The notes: generated by a model not told the origin, from the sequence alone. Positions 46,545 through 56,563 are shown, counted from the stretch's first letter. The stretch is DNA of 64,000 nt from G963664115 sp965263045 (GCA_965263045.1 CBDHGK010000041.1:1364001-1428000), one strand, 5' to 3'. Translations and numbers: made by a program.

Positions 46545-47114
46545 TCAGATCCCGCTGACTTCCTCGTGTCTGAAGCAGTCAATCGTGTGGTCGTTTACGA
46601 TTCCGGCGGCCTGCATAAATGCGTAGCAGATGGTCGAACCGACAAACTTGAAGCCACGCTTTTTGAGATCCTGAGACATCAAGTCCGAGACGGCAGTTTT
46701 TGCCGGGATATCCGACACCTTTTCCCACCGATTCCGAATCGATTGGCCACCGCTAAACTGCCAGATATAAGCATCGAAGTAAGCGAAATCTGCCTGAATC
46801 TTGAGGAACGCCCCTGCGTTCGTACGGGCTGCGGCTATCTTGAGGCGGTTTCTTACGATGCCGGAATTCTTGAGCAGCGTGCGGTGCTTGCCGTCTGTGT
46901 ACCGGGCCATCTTCGCTGCGTCAAAATTGTCGAATGCCTTCCTGTATTCCGGTCTCTTTTTGAGAATTGTCGACCAGCTCAGACCAGCCTGAGCACCTTC
47001 AAGGATCAGGAACTCGAACAGGTCCCTGTCGTCGTGGAGTGGTACCCCCCATTCGTCGTCATGGTAGGCCATCATCAGGGGATTGTCCCCAACCCAGTCA
47101 CAACGCTTTTTCAT
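46545..47114 (-). CDS. tag: DNA-3-methyladenine glycosylase I
   Basis: Tag removes 3-methyladenine from alkylated DNA. The 189-residue product has C-D-W-V near the start, YHDDEWGVP, EGAQAGLSWSTIL, and the C-terminal N-D-H-T-I-D-C-F-R-H; together these provide the Cys/His zinc site of the family. It overlaps the upstream methyltransferase gene by four bases. Confidence 0.95.
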   Translation of the reverse strand: MKKRCDWVGDNPLMMAYHDDEWGVPLHDDRDLFEFLILEGAQAGLSWSTILKKRPEYRKAFDNFDAAKMARYTDGKHRTLLKNSGIVRNRLKIAAARTNAGAFLKIQADFAYFDAYIWQFSGGQSIRNRWEKVSDIPAKTAVSDLMSQDLKKRGFKFVGSTICYAFMQAAGIVNDHTIDCFRHEEVSGI

Positions 47115-47872
47115 GACTTTTTCTTTGAAAGCAGACTCAACCGGGAAGCATCGGTAGAAAACGGATCCTCGGTCAACGTATCCAGCGCCAGAAAATCCGT
47201 GAAACCACAGGAACTCAAAAGTTCCACGAGTTCACGGTGGGAGTACAGACGGATCGAAGCCTTCCTAACTTCACGAACGGTGTCTTTGGCAAAGGTCCAG
47301 ACAGAATCGAGACGGCCAGTGGCGGTGTCGAACGCGCGTTCCTCCAGCACAAGCCAATCCCCATAGGAGAACCAGTCCTTGTCCGAAAATCCCGGTAGCA
47401 GCACGGTTTCGGTGGTCAGGATTTCCAGGAGAAAGGGCGCTCCCGGCCTTAACGAGTGCCACACGGCATTGGCAAACTCCCGGTCGCCCTCTGCGTCGAA
47501 ATAGCCGAAGCTACTCCAAAAACAGATCGCGCCGTCGAATTCGTCCCACCAGGGCAGGTCTCGCATGTCACCCAGGCGCGGGGTAAAGTGGGCGCGCTGG
47601 CGATCGGCCGCAGACCCGGCATAATCCACGAGGTTCGCCTGGCAGTCGATTCCGGTGACTTCGTATCCAGCAAGGGCCAGGGGAATACCGAGACGTCCGT
47701 TACCGCAGGGGACATCAAGAACGCGGCTCCCTGGCCCGAGACCCAGAAGCTTACGGACGAACCGCACCTCCTCGATCGTGGCATCTTCGGGTTTGATGTG
47801 AGGCAGGATGTCGGCCCAGTGAGTGGAGAAAAACGGTTTCCACCACTCTCGATTCGGAGTCTGGCTGGCCAC
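47111..47872 (-). CDS. Class I SAM-dependent methyltransferase
   Basis: This 253-residue protein has the SAM-binding motif I VLDVPCGNGRLGIPLA, an acidic residue after the second strand (VTGIDCQANL), and motif IV-like FDGAICFWSSFGYF. The substrate is not identifiable. It is co-transcribed with tag (four-base overlap), so a link to repair or to modification of small molecules is possible but unproven. Confidence 0.85.
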   Translation of the reverse strand: MASQTPNREWWKPFFSTHWADILPHIKPEDATIEEVRFVRKLLGLGPGSRVLDVPCGNGRLGIPLALAGYEVTGIDCQANLVDYAGSAADRQRAHFTPRLGDMRDLPWWDEFDGAICFWSSFGYFDAEGDREFANAVWHSLRPGAPFLLEILTTETVLLPGFSDKDWFSYGDWLVLEERAFDTATGRLDSVWTFAKDTVREVRKASIRLYSHRELVELLSSCGFTDFLALDTLTEDPFSTDASRLSLLSKKKS

Positions 47873-47917
47873 GATCTGTCCTTTCCTGCGATGTATTCCT
47901 GCTGTTGCCGGGGGGAA

Positions 47918-47990
47918 TGCCTAGGGACGGAATTGAACCGCCGACGCCTGCCTTTTCAGGGCAGCGCTCTACCGACTGAGCTACCTAGGC
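47918..47990 (-). tRNA. tRNA-Phe (anticodon GAA)
   Basis: Read on the minus strand, a 7-bp acceptor stem (GCCTAGG with CCTAGGC), a D arm (GCTCAGTCGGTAGAGC), an anticodon arm CTGCC-CTGAAAA-GGCAG and a T arm with TTCAATT are all present. The loop places GAA at the anticodon. The discriminator base is A. CCA is not encoded. The gene lies between the methyltransferase and ileS. Confidence 0.95.
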
Positions 47991-48046
47991 TTAGAGAGCG
48001 CTATTTTCCGGGAGTTCGGCTTCCTTAAGATACCGTAAAGTTCGGA

Positions 48047-51000
48047 CTACGTCGACACCCGGACGATAGCGATATTGCACATCAGACCGTCGATATCATG
48101 CGGAGTCAGATCTTGGCTTTCAATCTCTGTAGAATCAACGGCGAGAGCCAGGGTTTCCGACTTCACGTAGTCCGACATGTTCTCAATCGCTTTCCGCAAA
48201 CGGTCGTCGGCCTTGTACGCGACCCGGATGCGGTCTGTGACTTCCAGGCCGGAGTCTTTGCGCATGTTCTGAACGCGATTGACAAACTCGCGCGCAAAAC
48301 CTTCGTCGCGCAGGGTGTCGGTCAACGTGGTGTCCAGCGCCACTGTGATGCCGTCGGTGGATTCGATGGTCCACCCCTCGATATCTTTTGTCGTCGTCGA
48401 CAGGTCATCTGTTTCAAAAACAATTCGGACGCCGTCTAGCTCGGTTTCAAACCGTCCATCGTGTTCGAACGCGGCAATTTCAACCTGTGTCATTCCCCGA
48501 ATGCGGGCTGCGACCTGATTCACCGTCTTTCCGAACCGCGGTCCAAGCTGGCGGAAATTCGGCGTTGCCGTCCTTTCGATGAGGGGGGAATCTTCTGCGA
48601 CGAATTCGATCTCCTTGACGTTTATTTCATCCAGGATGACGTCGCGGCTATCGGTGACGAGTTTGCGGAGCGAGTCGGATACAGGAATCGAAATCCGCGC
48701 GAGGGGCTGCCGCACTTTCAGTCCATTGCGGGACCGCATGGACCGGACTAGAAAAACGACCTTCTGCGCAACCTGCATCCGACGCTCAAGATCCGTATCG
48801 ATGAGTTCCTCACTGGGTTCGAACATCGGTGCCAGGTGGACGGATGAATGATTTTCGAGCTCCTGTCCGCTGATCAGGCAGCGATAGAGTTCATCGGAAA
48901 TGAAGGGTGCGATGGGTGCCATCATCTTGATCACACCAAGGAGGCATTCGGTCAGCGTCTGGTATGCCGCAATCTTGTCCGGGTTCAGGGTTCCTTTCCA
49001 GAACCGTCTTCGATTCCGACGGACGTACCAGTTGGACAATTGCTCGACAACGAAGTGCGTCACCAGGCGTGTGGCCCGTGTCGGATCGTACCCATCCATC
49101 GCGTCCAGATAGTCGCGTGCGGTCGAGTGAAGAACGGACAGGATCCACCGGTCGATGTCCGGCCGTGCTTCCACTCCGACCTCCGCGTCGGGTTCAGACC
49201 CGTTGCCTCCGCTGCCGAAGCCGTCAATATTGGCGTACAGAGCAAAGAACGAATACGTGTTCAGTACGGTGTTGAACAGCTTCCGCTGAATTTCAGAAAT
49301 CGCGTCCGGATCAAAGATCTTCGGTTTCCACGGAGGACTGGATGCGATCAGGAACCATCGAACGGCGTCCGCGCCGTATTGGTCGATGATTTCGAAGGGA
49401 TCAACGGTATTGCCCCGGGATTTGGACATTTTTTGCCCGTGGCGATCGAGGATCATGTCGTTGACGATGACGTTTCGGAAACTGGGCCGGCCGAACAGAT
49501 GGCAGCTGATCGCGTGCAGTGTATAGAACCATCCACGCGTCTGATCCACGCCCTCTGCAATAAAATCGGCTGGAAACGAGTGCTTGAAAGTATCCTCGTT
49601 TTCGAATGGGTAATGCCACTGGGCAAAGGGCATTGATCCGGAGTCAAACCAGACGTCGACGACTTCGGGTATCCGCCGCATAACGCCCCCGCAGGCGCAT
49701 TCCAGCGTCACGGCATCCATGAACGGCTTGTGCAGATCCAGCGGTTCGGGCAGATCATGCCCGTGCTCGCGTAGCGCGGCGATGCTTCCGATGGAACGTT
49801 TGGCGCGACAGGATTGGCACACCCATATCGGTATCGGTGTGCCCCAATAGCGGTTGCGCGAAATTGCCCAGTCCTTGTTTTCCTCCAGCCAGTTTCCAAA
49901 CCGACCCGCTCCCACTTCTGGAGGATGCCAGCCGATCGTGCGGTTCTGTTCGATCATCTGCGGTGCGTAGTCCGTTGTGCGTATATACCAGGACTTCCGT
50001 GCACAAAAAATCAGCGGAGTATCGCAGCGCCAGCAATGAGGATAGCTGTGGTGGTAGGTTTCCCTGGAGTACAACATCCCGCGGTCTTTCAGATCGCGGG
50101 TAATCGCGGGATCGGCGTCTTTGAAAAACATCCCTGCGAACGGACCGGACTCGGGGCTGAATTCGCCGTTTTGACCGACGGCCTGGATTATTGGCAGGTT
50201 GTAGGATTGAGCCACCAAATAGTCGTCTTCACCATATGCAGGCGCCAGATGCACGATGCCGGAGCCGTCTGTCGTCGTCACGAACCCCGCTTCGACGACA
50301 TACCACGCCCGTTGCTCGACCGGAGAGAAGTCGAACCACCGTTCGTATTCTTTTCCCGCCAGTTGGCTCCCGCTGAACGACTCCAGGACGGGCGTCTCCT
50401 CCCCGAGCGCCGACAGGCGATCCCTGGCGAGTATCAGAAATTCGTCTTCGACGCGGACTTTCACATATTCGATGTCGGGGCCAACAGCAAGAGCGACGTT
50501 GGAAACCAGAGTCCAGGGTGTTGTCGTCCAGACCAGAAAAAACGTGTCTGTCTCATCCCTCAGCCGTGCCTTGACATATACGGACGGATCGTCCACGTCC
50601 CTGTAGCCGAGTGATACCTCATGGGTGGAGAGGGGTGTGCCGCAACGCGGACAGGAAAGCTGGACCTTGAAGCCCTCGTAGATCAGTCCTTTCTCAAAGA
50701 AGGAGTGCAAAGCCCACCAGACCGACTCGATGTAGTTGTTTTCACAGGTGATATAGGGCTGGTCCATGTCGACCCAGTAGCCCATCCGGTGAGTGAGCTC
50801 TTCCCAGATGTCTTTGTATTCAAAGACACTCCTTCGGCATTCCGCGTTGAAACGGTCGATTCCGTATGCCTCGATTTCTTCTTTATGTTTGATCCCAAGT
50901 CTGCGCTCCACCTCGATCTCTACCGGGAGTCCGTGCGTATCCCAACCCGCCTTCCGATACACCTGGTACCCGCGCATGGTCTTGTAACGGCACACCAGGT

Positions 51001-51193
51001 CTTTGATGGTCCTTGAGAAAACGTGGTGGATTCCGGGCGTGCCATTCGCGGTTGGAGGTCCTTCGTAGAACGTAAAGTCGGGGGCATCGTGCCTGTCGAG
51101 GGTCTGATCGAAGATCCGGTTCTTCTTCCAGAATCCGAGAACTTCTTCTTCCAGCGTCCGCGGTTCGAGCTTTTCGGGTAGTCGCTTAAACAT
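48047..51193 (-). CDS. ileS: Isoleucyl-tRNA synthetase, eukaryote-like (type 2) form
   Basis: This class I synthetase charges tRNA-Ile. The 1048-residue product has the HIGH-type motif in GTPGIHHV (about residues 51-58), WDTHGLPVE, the editing domain with WTTTPWTLVSNVALAVG, and KMSKSRGN near residue 585. Length and motifs fit the eukaryote-like class (IleS2), known in several bacteria and often less sensitive to mupirocin, rather than the E. coli-like class with a C-terminal zinc finger. It is the only ileS in the window. Confidence 0.93.
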   Translation of the reverse strand: MFKRLPEKLEPRTLEEEVLGFWKKNRIFDQTLDRHDAPDFTFYEGPPTANGTPGIHHVFSRTIKDLVCRYKTMRGYQVYRKAGWDTHGLPVEIEVERRLGIKHKEEIEAYGIDRFNAECRRSVFEYKDIWEELTHRMGYWVDMDQPYITCENNYIESVWWALHSFFEKGLIYEGFKVQLSCPRCGTPLSTHEVSLGYRDVDDPSVYVKARLRDETDTFFLVWTTTPWTLVSNVALAVGPDIEYVKVRVEDEFLILARDRLSALGEETPVLESFSGSQLAGKEYERWFDFSPVEQRAWYVVEAGFVTTTDGSGIVHLAPAYGEDDYLVAQSYNLPIIQAVGQNGEFSPESGPFAGMFFKDADPAITRDLKDRGMLYSRETYHHSYPHCWRCDTPLIFCARKSWYIRTTDYAPQMIEQNRTIGWHPPEVGAGRFGNWLEENKDWAISRNRYWGTPIPIWVCQSCRAKRSIGSIAALREHGHDLPEPLDLHKPFMDAVTLECACGGVMRRIPEVVDVWFDSGSMPFAQWHYPFENEDTFKHSFPADFIAEGVDQTRGWFYTLHAISCHLFGRPSFRNVIVNDMILDRHGQKMSKSRGNTVDPFEIIDQYGADAVRWFLIASSPPWKPKIFDPDAISEIQRKLFNTVLNTYSFFALYANIDGFGSGGNGSEPDAEVGVEARPDIDRWILSVLHSTARDYLDAMDGYDPTRATRLVTHFVVEQLSNWYVRRNRRRFWKGTLNPDKIAAYQTLTECLLGVIKMMAPIAPFISDELYRCLISGQELENHSSVHLAPMFEPSEELIDTDLERRMQVAQKVVFLVRSMRSRNGLKVRQPLARISIPVSDSLRKLVTDSRDVILDEINVKEIEFVAEDSPLIERTATPNFRQLGPRFGKTVNQVAARIRGMTQVEIAAFEHDGRFETELDGVRIVFETDDLSTTTKDIEGWTIESTDGITVALDTTLTDTLRDEGFAREFVNRVQNMRKDSGLEVTDRIRVAYKADDRLRKAIENMSDYVKSETLALAVDSTEIESQDLTPHDIDGLMCNIAIVRVST

Positions 51194-51217
51194 CCCACCT
51201 AATTTAGCATGGAAAAT

Positions 51218-52279
51218 TCAACCCGGCCGATCCGGGTCAGGCCTATCCGGGTCATGCGTTGAAAGCATATAAACGGCGAAAGAGCCCAGCCAGTGTTCAC
51301 CGGCATAGTCGCCCGCGGCGATATGTGAAAGGGCATGCGCCGCATGGGCGTTGGCTGCCTCGGAAAGCAGTGTGCGCACGGGATCGTGAGGAGCCAGGGC
51401 GTCCCCGATGCTCCGCATGCACCATGCCCGGCTGAAGTTCAGACCGTCGAGGTGGACCATTCGCCCATCGGTGCGGTCGGTGACTTCAGCCGGAGTCAGA
51501 AGGTTTTGCAGGTGGCCATTGCTCAGGTCGGGTAGGAATTTGCGGAACCAATTCTGAAATTCTTCCGGTGGCATGACCCGTCGCATCAGATCGGCTTCAA
51601 CCATGCTCGGTGAGAAGAAGTCTTCCCCATCGGGTTCCAGATGGGCGGGATAGTTTGCGTCTGTGGCGAAGTAGGCCATACTGCGTTCCCGAATGAGATC
51701 CGCCAGGCTGGTATTGCCTGTGGCCAGGGCATAGTCCAGTGCCAAGGCCAGGCCGAATGCCGTATTGGGATGCAGACCGGTCCGGATCGGATACGTCTGC
51801 CTGGGCAGGAATCGGGCAAACCGAGCGGCGAACGCCGTGGCGAGCGGTTCGAGGTTGGCCCCCCACCGTTCACCGTCAGGATCGTTCCAGCCGTGCAGCT
51901 CCTGGGCCAGTTTCAGCAACCAGGCCCAACCGTAAGTGCGTTCAAAGGTATCGGTGGTACTGCGTCGGAGGTAGTCGAGTTCTCCGGAAATATTGGCGGG
52001 CGAAAGATTTCCGGAAATACACGCCCGAACTTCTCCGGCTTCCGGCAGAGTGGGAAAGGTCTTGAGCAACCGAACCAGCATCCAGTGGCCGTGGACGGCT
52101 GAGTGCCAGTCGAAACAACCGTAGAAGGCCGGATGCAGCGTGCGGAGGCTCTGAACTTCGCCGGGCGAAGTGATCACGTGATCCAGTTTGTTCGGATACT
52201 CTCGTTGTATGCAGCCCAGCGCGAGGCTGGACAGGGTGGCGGCCTCGTCGACTTCGAAAGCAGCATTGGATTTTGTCAT
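51218..52279 (-). CDS. DUF2891 protein
   Basis: The 353-residue product has no signal peptide. It carries the family pattern HPAFYGCFDWHSAVHGHW near residue 49 and ERTYGWAWLLKLAQELHGW. The sequence looks all-helical with repeated pairs, like an alpha/alpha-barrel, and the His/Asp-rich start may form an active site. Function is unknown. It lies directly upstream of ileS on the same strand (24-base gap). Confidence 0.82.
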   Translation of the reverse strand: MTKSNAAFEVDEAATLSSLALGCIQREYPNKLDHVITSPGEVQSLRTLHPAFYGCFDWHSAVHGHWMLVRLLKTFPTLPEAGEVRACISGNLSPANISGELDYLRRSTTDTFERTYGWAWLLKLAQELHGWNDPDGERWGANLEPLATAFAARFARFLPRQTYPIRTGLHPNTAFGLALALDYALATGNTSLADLIRERSMAYFATDANYPAHLEPDGEDFFSPSMVEADLMRRVMPPEEFQNWFRKFLPDLSNGHLQNLLTPAEVTDRTDGRMVHLDGLNFSRAWCMRSIGDALAPHDPVRTLLSEAANAHAAHALSHIAAGDYAGEHWLGSFAVYMLSTHDPDRPDPDRPG

Positions 52280-52439
52280 TGTACAGGCCGCATGATTCTG
52301 AGCCCGAATCGGGGTACGTCACAATTTGTTGACAGGCGGCGTCCAGAGCGCCGCTATCATATCGGAGTCGACATCAATTCTAAGCGTCTCCCGACGCATC
52401 GGTGCGGCGCAACCCGTCGCCGGGAGTCTGGGGCTCCGA

Positions 52440-53069
52440 TCAAAGCGCTCCCTGACCATCATCCAGGAAGTCGACGATTCCGGTATCGAGCGAATACTCC
52501 GCTCCGACAACGAGCAAATTGTCGTTCCGAACCAGATGCTCCAGCATTTCAGACCCCCGCCGCAGGTGGTTGGCAGATGCATGGATGTTGGCCCGAACGG
52601 CATGCCGTACCAGCGCATCGGGGTCGTCCCCAAATTCAGAATCGAGCAAACCTTCGACGGACGGTCGAATGCGATCGACGATCGAACTCATGTTGCCCTT
52701 GCCGCCCGGTGTCGGGAGACCGATTGATTCCAAGGTGGCCAGAATGGCGCCACAGCTGGAGTGGCCCAACACCACGACGAGACGGGTGCCGAATCGGTGT
52801 GCCGCGAACTCGACGCTGCTGATTTGAGACGGCGCAACGATGTTTCCGGCGACGCGGATGACGAACAGATCGCCCAGACCCTGGTCGAAAACCAGCTCTG
52901 CGGGGACCCGGGAATCGGAACATCCAAGCACAATAGCAAATGGCTCCTGGCCGGGTACCAGTTGGGCGCGGCGGCTATGTCCGGTGGGCTCGCCACCGCC
53001 ACCAGAATCAGAGGCGAAGCGGCGATTGCCGTCTCGTAGCCGCCGAAGCGCGTCTCTCGCTGAAATCAT
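52440..53069 (-). CDS. Beta-class carbonic anhydrase
   Basis: The enzyme interconverts CO2 and bicarbonate. The 209-residue product has the zinc-binding motifs L-G-C-S-D-S-R-V and LGHSSCGA (Cys, Asp-Arg dyad, then His-x2-Cys) and VIRVAGNIV between them. No signal peptide is visible, so it is cytoplasmic. Confidence 0.94.
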   Translation of the reverse strand: MISARDALRRLRDGNRRFASDSGGGGEPTGHSRRAQLVPGQEPFAIVLGCSDSRVPAELVFDQGLGDLFVIRVAGNIVAPSQISSVEFAAHRFGTRLVVVLGHSSCGAILATLESIGLPTPGGKGNMSSIVDRIRPSVEGLLDSEFGDDPDALVRHAVRANIHASANHLRRGSEMLEHLVRNDNLLVVGAEYSLDTGIVDFLDDGQGAL

Positions 53070-53114
53070 CGACGTTTTATTCTCCGGTATGCGATGTGCT
53101 CAGTTTGGAATGTC

Positions 53115-54581
53115 CTACGGAACGCTATCGGGGATGCTCCACAGCGCATCCGTGGTCGCAGAACCCTGCAGGTAAGTTGCTTCCATGTCGACGTAGACAG
53201 TCGCATCGTAACAGCCTTTGTCTTCGCAGGTGGATGCCGTGCCGACCGGATCACTCTGTGCATACGCCTGGCCATCCTTCCATGCGGCGTGGAGGTGGCA
53301 GCTCATGCACGTGCTCTCGACGCCGAATTGCGGTGCGTAGTGGGTCCCACCGTCGTTCCATCCGCTCGTTTCACTCGTGAAGGGAAGGTCTGTCGTATTA
53401 TTGAAACCGGCCTCCAGGTGCGGGTTGTAGCACAGGACGGGAACCCCAGCGCTTTGGCCGCCAGTCTTGGGTTGTACCGGATCCAACATCTGGTAGGCGG
53501 CGCAACCCGCATAGTTGGCAGCTTGCTGATTCTGGGCGCGAAGCAGTTCTGGTTGCTGGCTGGCCATCGTCTCCGTGCTCGGTGCAAAGGGGGTGTCGGC
53601 GTTCGTCGACCACCAGAACGACTGCCAGGTCCAGCGCGTCAACCGCTCGGTGCTCTCGCGACTTGTAACGTGCATCGCGACCAGAATGGCAATGTCCCCT
53701 TGTGCGGCATTAGCACCGGCATTCGTGGCGCGAGCGGCTTCCTCGGGATCCAGCGTGAAGTGGATGAATGCGCCGAGCGGCACGATGTTGTCGGGACTGG
53801 CCGGTTCGTCACCGGTGCATACCGGATCGCCGGGTGAGTTTTCCGCCGGTACGAAGGGTCCGTAATCAACGTCAGGATCCTCCAGATCAACCCAGACACA
53901 GGTTGGCCAAAGATTGGCTCCCCACGCCTGAGGCTCGTCGGGAGGCCCAGGCCAGGTCTTCATCAGCGCGTATCGCGGACTGTTTGCGACCACGATATAG
54001 GTCGGTTTGATCGCTATCGCCGTGTCGGGCAGCACCACCCGGCCGATCGCTGTGCCCGGGCCCTGAAGCCCGTTGAGCGTGTCTCGATCGATCAATCGGT
54101 TCCCGAGAATATAGTCGGACGCGCTCGGGTCATAGCTCACGGTCACGGCAAGATTGTTCGGGCTATCGCGAAGTTGACCTGGAGCTGTCAGCGGGCGTGG
54201 CGTCGCCGGGCAGTCATCGGGTGTCGTGGCACAGTTGAGCGCCGAAGGCGTATCCCACGTTTCGTAGGTCCGCAGCCGCTGCCCGTTCCAGGTCTGGCGG
54301 GTCAACGCTGTCAACCCGGTCCATAGTCCCCAGGCATGCAGCGCAATCCGGTCGCCACCGGTTCCCTTCAAATCTTCGGTCCAGCTCGCGATAGTGGCCT
54401 CGTCCAGCGGAAAGCTGAAGCCCTCGATGGTCGGCGGAACGAAGGGTTCCGGAGTGATCAATCGTGGATTTGTAGGAGTGTCCGGGGTTCGGTCGGTCCC
54501 GGCGCCAGGCGAATCCGGGGGGCCACTACAGGAGTTCAGAAGCACTGCGATCAGTGCCATCATCAGCGTGAATCCTCGCAT
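53115..54581 (-). CDS. Exported lipoprotein with a C-terminal CxxCH haem-type motif
   Basis: The 488-residue product begins with a lipoprotein signal (MRGFTLMMALIAVLLNSC). Near the C-terminus is ESTCMSCHLHAAW, a CxxCH site that can bind haem c covalently, followed by two more cysteines (STCEDKGC). The middle part is rich in Trp, Pro and Asp, with no family I recognise. It may be an electron-transfer or redox protein on the outer membrane or periplasmic face. It is divergent from the SMP-30-like gene. Confidence 0.65.
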   Translation of the reverse strand: MRGFTLMMALIAVLLNSCSGPPDSPGAGTDRTPDTPTNPRLITPEPFVPPTIEGFSFPLDEATIASWTEDLKGTGGDRIALHAWGLWTGLTALTRQTWNGQRLRTYETWDTPSALNCATTPDDCPATPRPLTAPGQLRDSPNNLAVTVSYDPSASDYILGNRLIDRDTLNGLQGPGTAIGRVVLPDTAIAIKPTYIVVANSPRYALMKTWPGPPDEPQAWGANLWPTCVWVDLEDPDVDYGPFVPAENSPGDPVCTGDEPASPDNIVPLGAFIHFTLDPEEAARATNAGANAAQGDIAILVAMHVTSRESTERLTRWTWQSFWWSTNADTPFAPSTETMASQQPELLRAQNQQAANYAGCAAYQMLDPVQPKTGGQSAGVPVLCYNPHLEAGFNNTTDLPFTSETSGWNDGGTHYAPQFGVESTCMSCHLHAAWKDGQAYAQSDPVGTASTCEDKGCYDATVYVDMEATYLQGSATTDALWSIPDSVP

Positions 54582-55221
54582 GGAAGCCTCCTACAGAGGG
54601 TTTGGATTATCTTTCGCGGTTGGTACAGGGTGCGTTATAGATACATTGGACTGCAAGACATCGATCATAGCGGTTTCTTCTGAATCTCCTGTGGGCTCTT
54701 GTTGGCAGCCGCTTCGAATCTGAGCGTCATTGTCCTGCCCCCCGGATCGAGGGGAAGGAGGATTCGGTCCATCGGTCTTCATGGATGCGGGGATGCCCGT
54801 TGTCGCGTCACGCATCGACGCAGTCGTGTGTCAAGCATATCAAAATCGACATGATGGTTCAGGCCCCACTGAATCGCTGAAGCCAAGGCGACCCGCTGGT
54901 GGGTGTCGTGGAAACAGTCGACAGCGCCAATAGCCTCAATGGCGCCAATCAGGGCACTGCCAGACTTTACACCGATATCTATCTTCGACCGGACAAAATT
55001 CCGAACAGCACGAACGTTCAGAGAAGCAGACCCCGACGAGAAACCGCTCGTCGCGGCAATGGCGCAGAGACGGGGACAACCACCTTCATTGTCTGGATTC
55101 AGAACTTCGAGTATAGTGGCAGCTTTTGACACGAACGGACATACCTCTGGGGCCGGTTGAGACCGAGAGGCCGGAAAATTAGGGTGTGATGGGCAAGCTG
55201 TAAACTTACCTGGAACGCCGC
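54582..55221. other. Intergenic stretch with an ambiguous minus-strand open frame
   Basis: No gene can be supported firmly. A minus-strand frame is open from 55324 to 54779; its second half (SALIGAIEAIGAVDCFHD and following) looks more protein-like than a random frame, but the first half does not and I see no ribosome site or family. It may be a decayed gene. Both flanking promoters should also be here. Confidence 0.35.
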
Positions 55222-55425
55222 ATGAACACGCCTGACGCGGATGAAGTTGACACGGTCGTGGCCGGTCAAGAAAAGGCGATCGATGCAGGTACGCCCAGGG
55301 TCCTGAGAATTTTCTACCGAGCAAATATCGAGGACCTTTTCTTTACGATGGATGTCGCGTTCTTTACGATGAGTGTTGCGGTCGGCTCTCAGCCGGGCAT
55401 CATGATCAATCTGGAGGACTTATGA
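55222..55425 (+). CDS. Possible short coupled ORF before the SMP-30-like gene
   Basis: The frame encodes 67 residues without a recognised domain or signal peptide. No ribosome site precedes it. Its stop overlaps the next start (ATGA at 55422-55425), which would allow coupling, but the next gene has its own GGAGG. A direct repeat TTCTTTACGATG lies inside. It overlaps the ambiguous minus-strand frame. Confidence 0.25.
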   Translation: MNTPDADEVDTVVAGQEKAIDAGTPRVLRIFYRANIEDLFFTMDVAFFTMSVAVGSQPGIMINLEDL

Positions 55426-56423
55426 GACCGAGAGAAAAGTTCATGGCATCGTGCCTGTGCGGCTTGACCCTCGCCCTGGGCCTCGCGGCCGAAGCGCAGG
55501 AGAATCTCCCAAGGGACATGAGGGTCGAAGAGGGGATTTCCGGCATCATCGCATCCGGCGCCACCTGGCAACAGGCCTGGCAGGGTTTTGACAATGCCGA
55601 CGGTATTCTCGGGACACCCGATGGCAACGTGTTGTTTGCGCAGGAGCAACCCAGTACGATCCGGAAACTGGACCGGAACGACTTCGACTCCGCCCACGTA
55701 AAGGACACAGGCGGAGCCGGCTCCGTAGCTATGGACTCCGCCGGCCGGCTGATTGCCGTTCAGCGGACATGCACCGATCCAGGGAGGGCGCCGCTTCCGT
55801 GTGACGAGCCCACGAAGGTATCGATCATCCATCCGGAAGGGGAACGTCATGTCCTGGCGGACAATATCGAAGGCCGGCCGCTTCCGCGACTCAACGACCT
55901 GGTGGTCGCCACATCGGGGACGGTTTACTTCAGCGGCGGGACTCCGTTTTACATTCAACATGGTGGGCAGGCCAGCGGCATCGATCCCGATGTCCGCTCC
56001 AACGGCATCACGCTCAGCCCGGATGAAGGGACACTGTATGCGACGAACCGCGAAGTGGTCGTGGCTTTCGATATCCGGCCGGATGGTACGGTTGGAAATC
56101 GACGCGATTTCGCTCAACTTCTTAACTCCAACGGCGACGGATTGGCTGTGGATGGGGCCAGTCGCCTGTATGTTGCGACGCAGCGCCAGGGCATTCAGGT
56201 ATTCAGCCCGGGAGGCGCCCACCTCGGCACGATTCCCACCCCACGCAATGTCACCAGCCTGGCCTTCGCCGGGCCCGATAAGAGGATGCTCTACATCACC
56301 ACGGGAGGCGCTCTGGCCCCCAACGGACAGGAATTCATGCCCGCCGAAGGGATCCGCAACAACGCCAAAACGATCTACAAGATCCGGATGCTGGCTCAGG
56401 GGTATACCGGGCGCCCAAAGTAG
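55422..56423 (+). CDS. Secreted SMP-30/gluconolactonase-like beta-propeller
   Basis: The 333-residue product has a signal peptide (about MASCLCGLTLALGLAAEAQ) and propeller-like repeats of the SMP-30/LRE family: GILGTPDGNVLFAQEQ, RLNDLVVATSGTVYFSGG, SNGITLSPDEGTLYAT and GDGLAVDGASRLYVAT. These contain the Glu/Asn/Asp residues that bind calcium in family members. It may hydrolyse lactones in the periplasm. GGAGG precedes the start. Confidence 0.82.
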   Translation: MRPREKFMASCLCGLTLALGLAAEAQENLPRDMRVEEGISGIIASGATWQQAWQGFDNADGILGTPDGNVLFAQEQPSTIRKLDRNDFDSAHVKDTGGAGSVAMDSAGRLIAVQRTCTDPGRAPLPCDEPTKVSIIHPEGERHVLADNIEGRPLPRLNDLVVATSGTVYFSGGTPFYIQHGGQASGIDPDVRSNGITLSPDEGTLYATNREVVVAFDIRPDGTVGNRRDFAQLLNSNGDGLAVDGASRLYVATQRQGIQVFSPGGAHLGTIPTPRNVTSLAFAGPDKRMLYITTGGALAPNGQEFMPAEGIRNNAKTIYKIRMLAQGYTGRPK

Positions 56424-56563
56424 AAACAGGGAGACCGTTTGCTCGCATGGACTTAAACTTCCAGGGAAATTCCATTCTGACATTCGCTTGACAACCCCTT
56501 GGGCTTAGTAGTGGAATACCCACAGCATTCACCAGCAGATCTTAGTTCGCTCAGGAGGCGTTA

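Noticed and set aside
49814..50614. Plus-strand open frames opposite ileS
   Set aside because: They are antisense shadows of ileS, which has all class I synthetase motifs.
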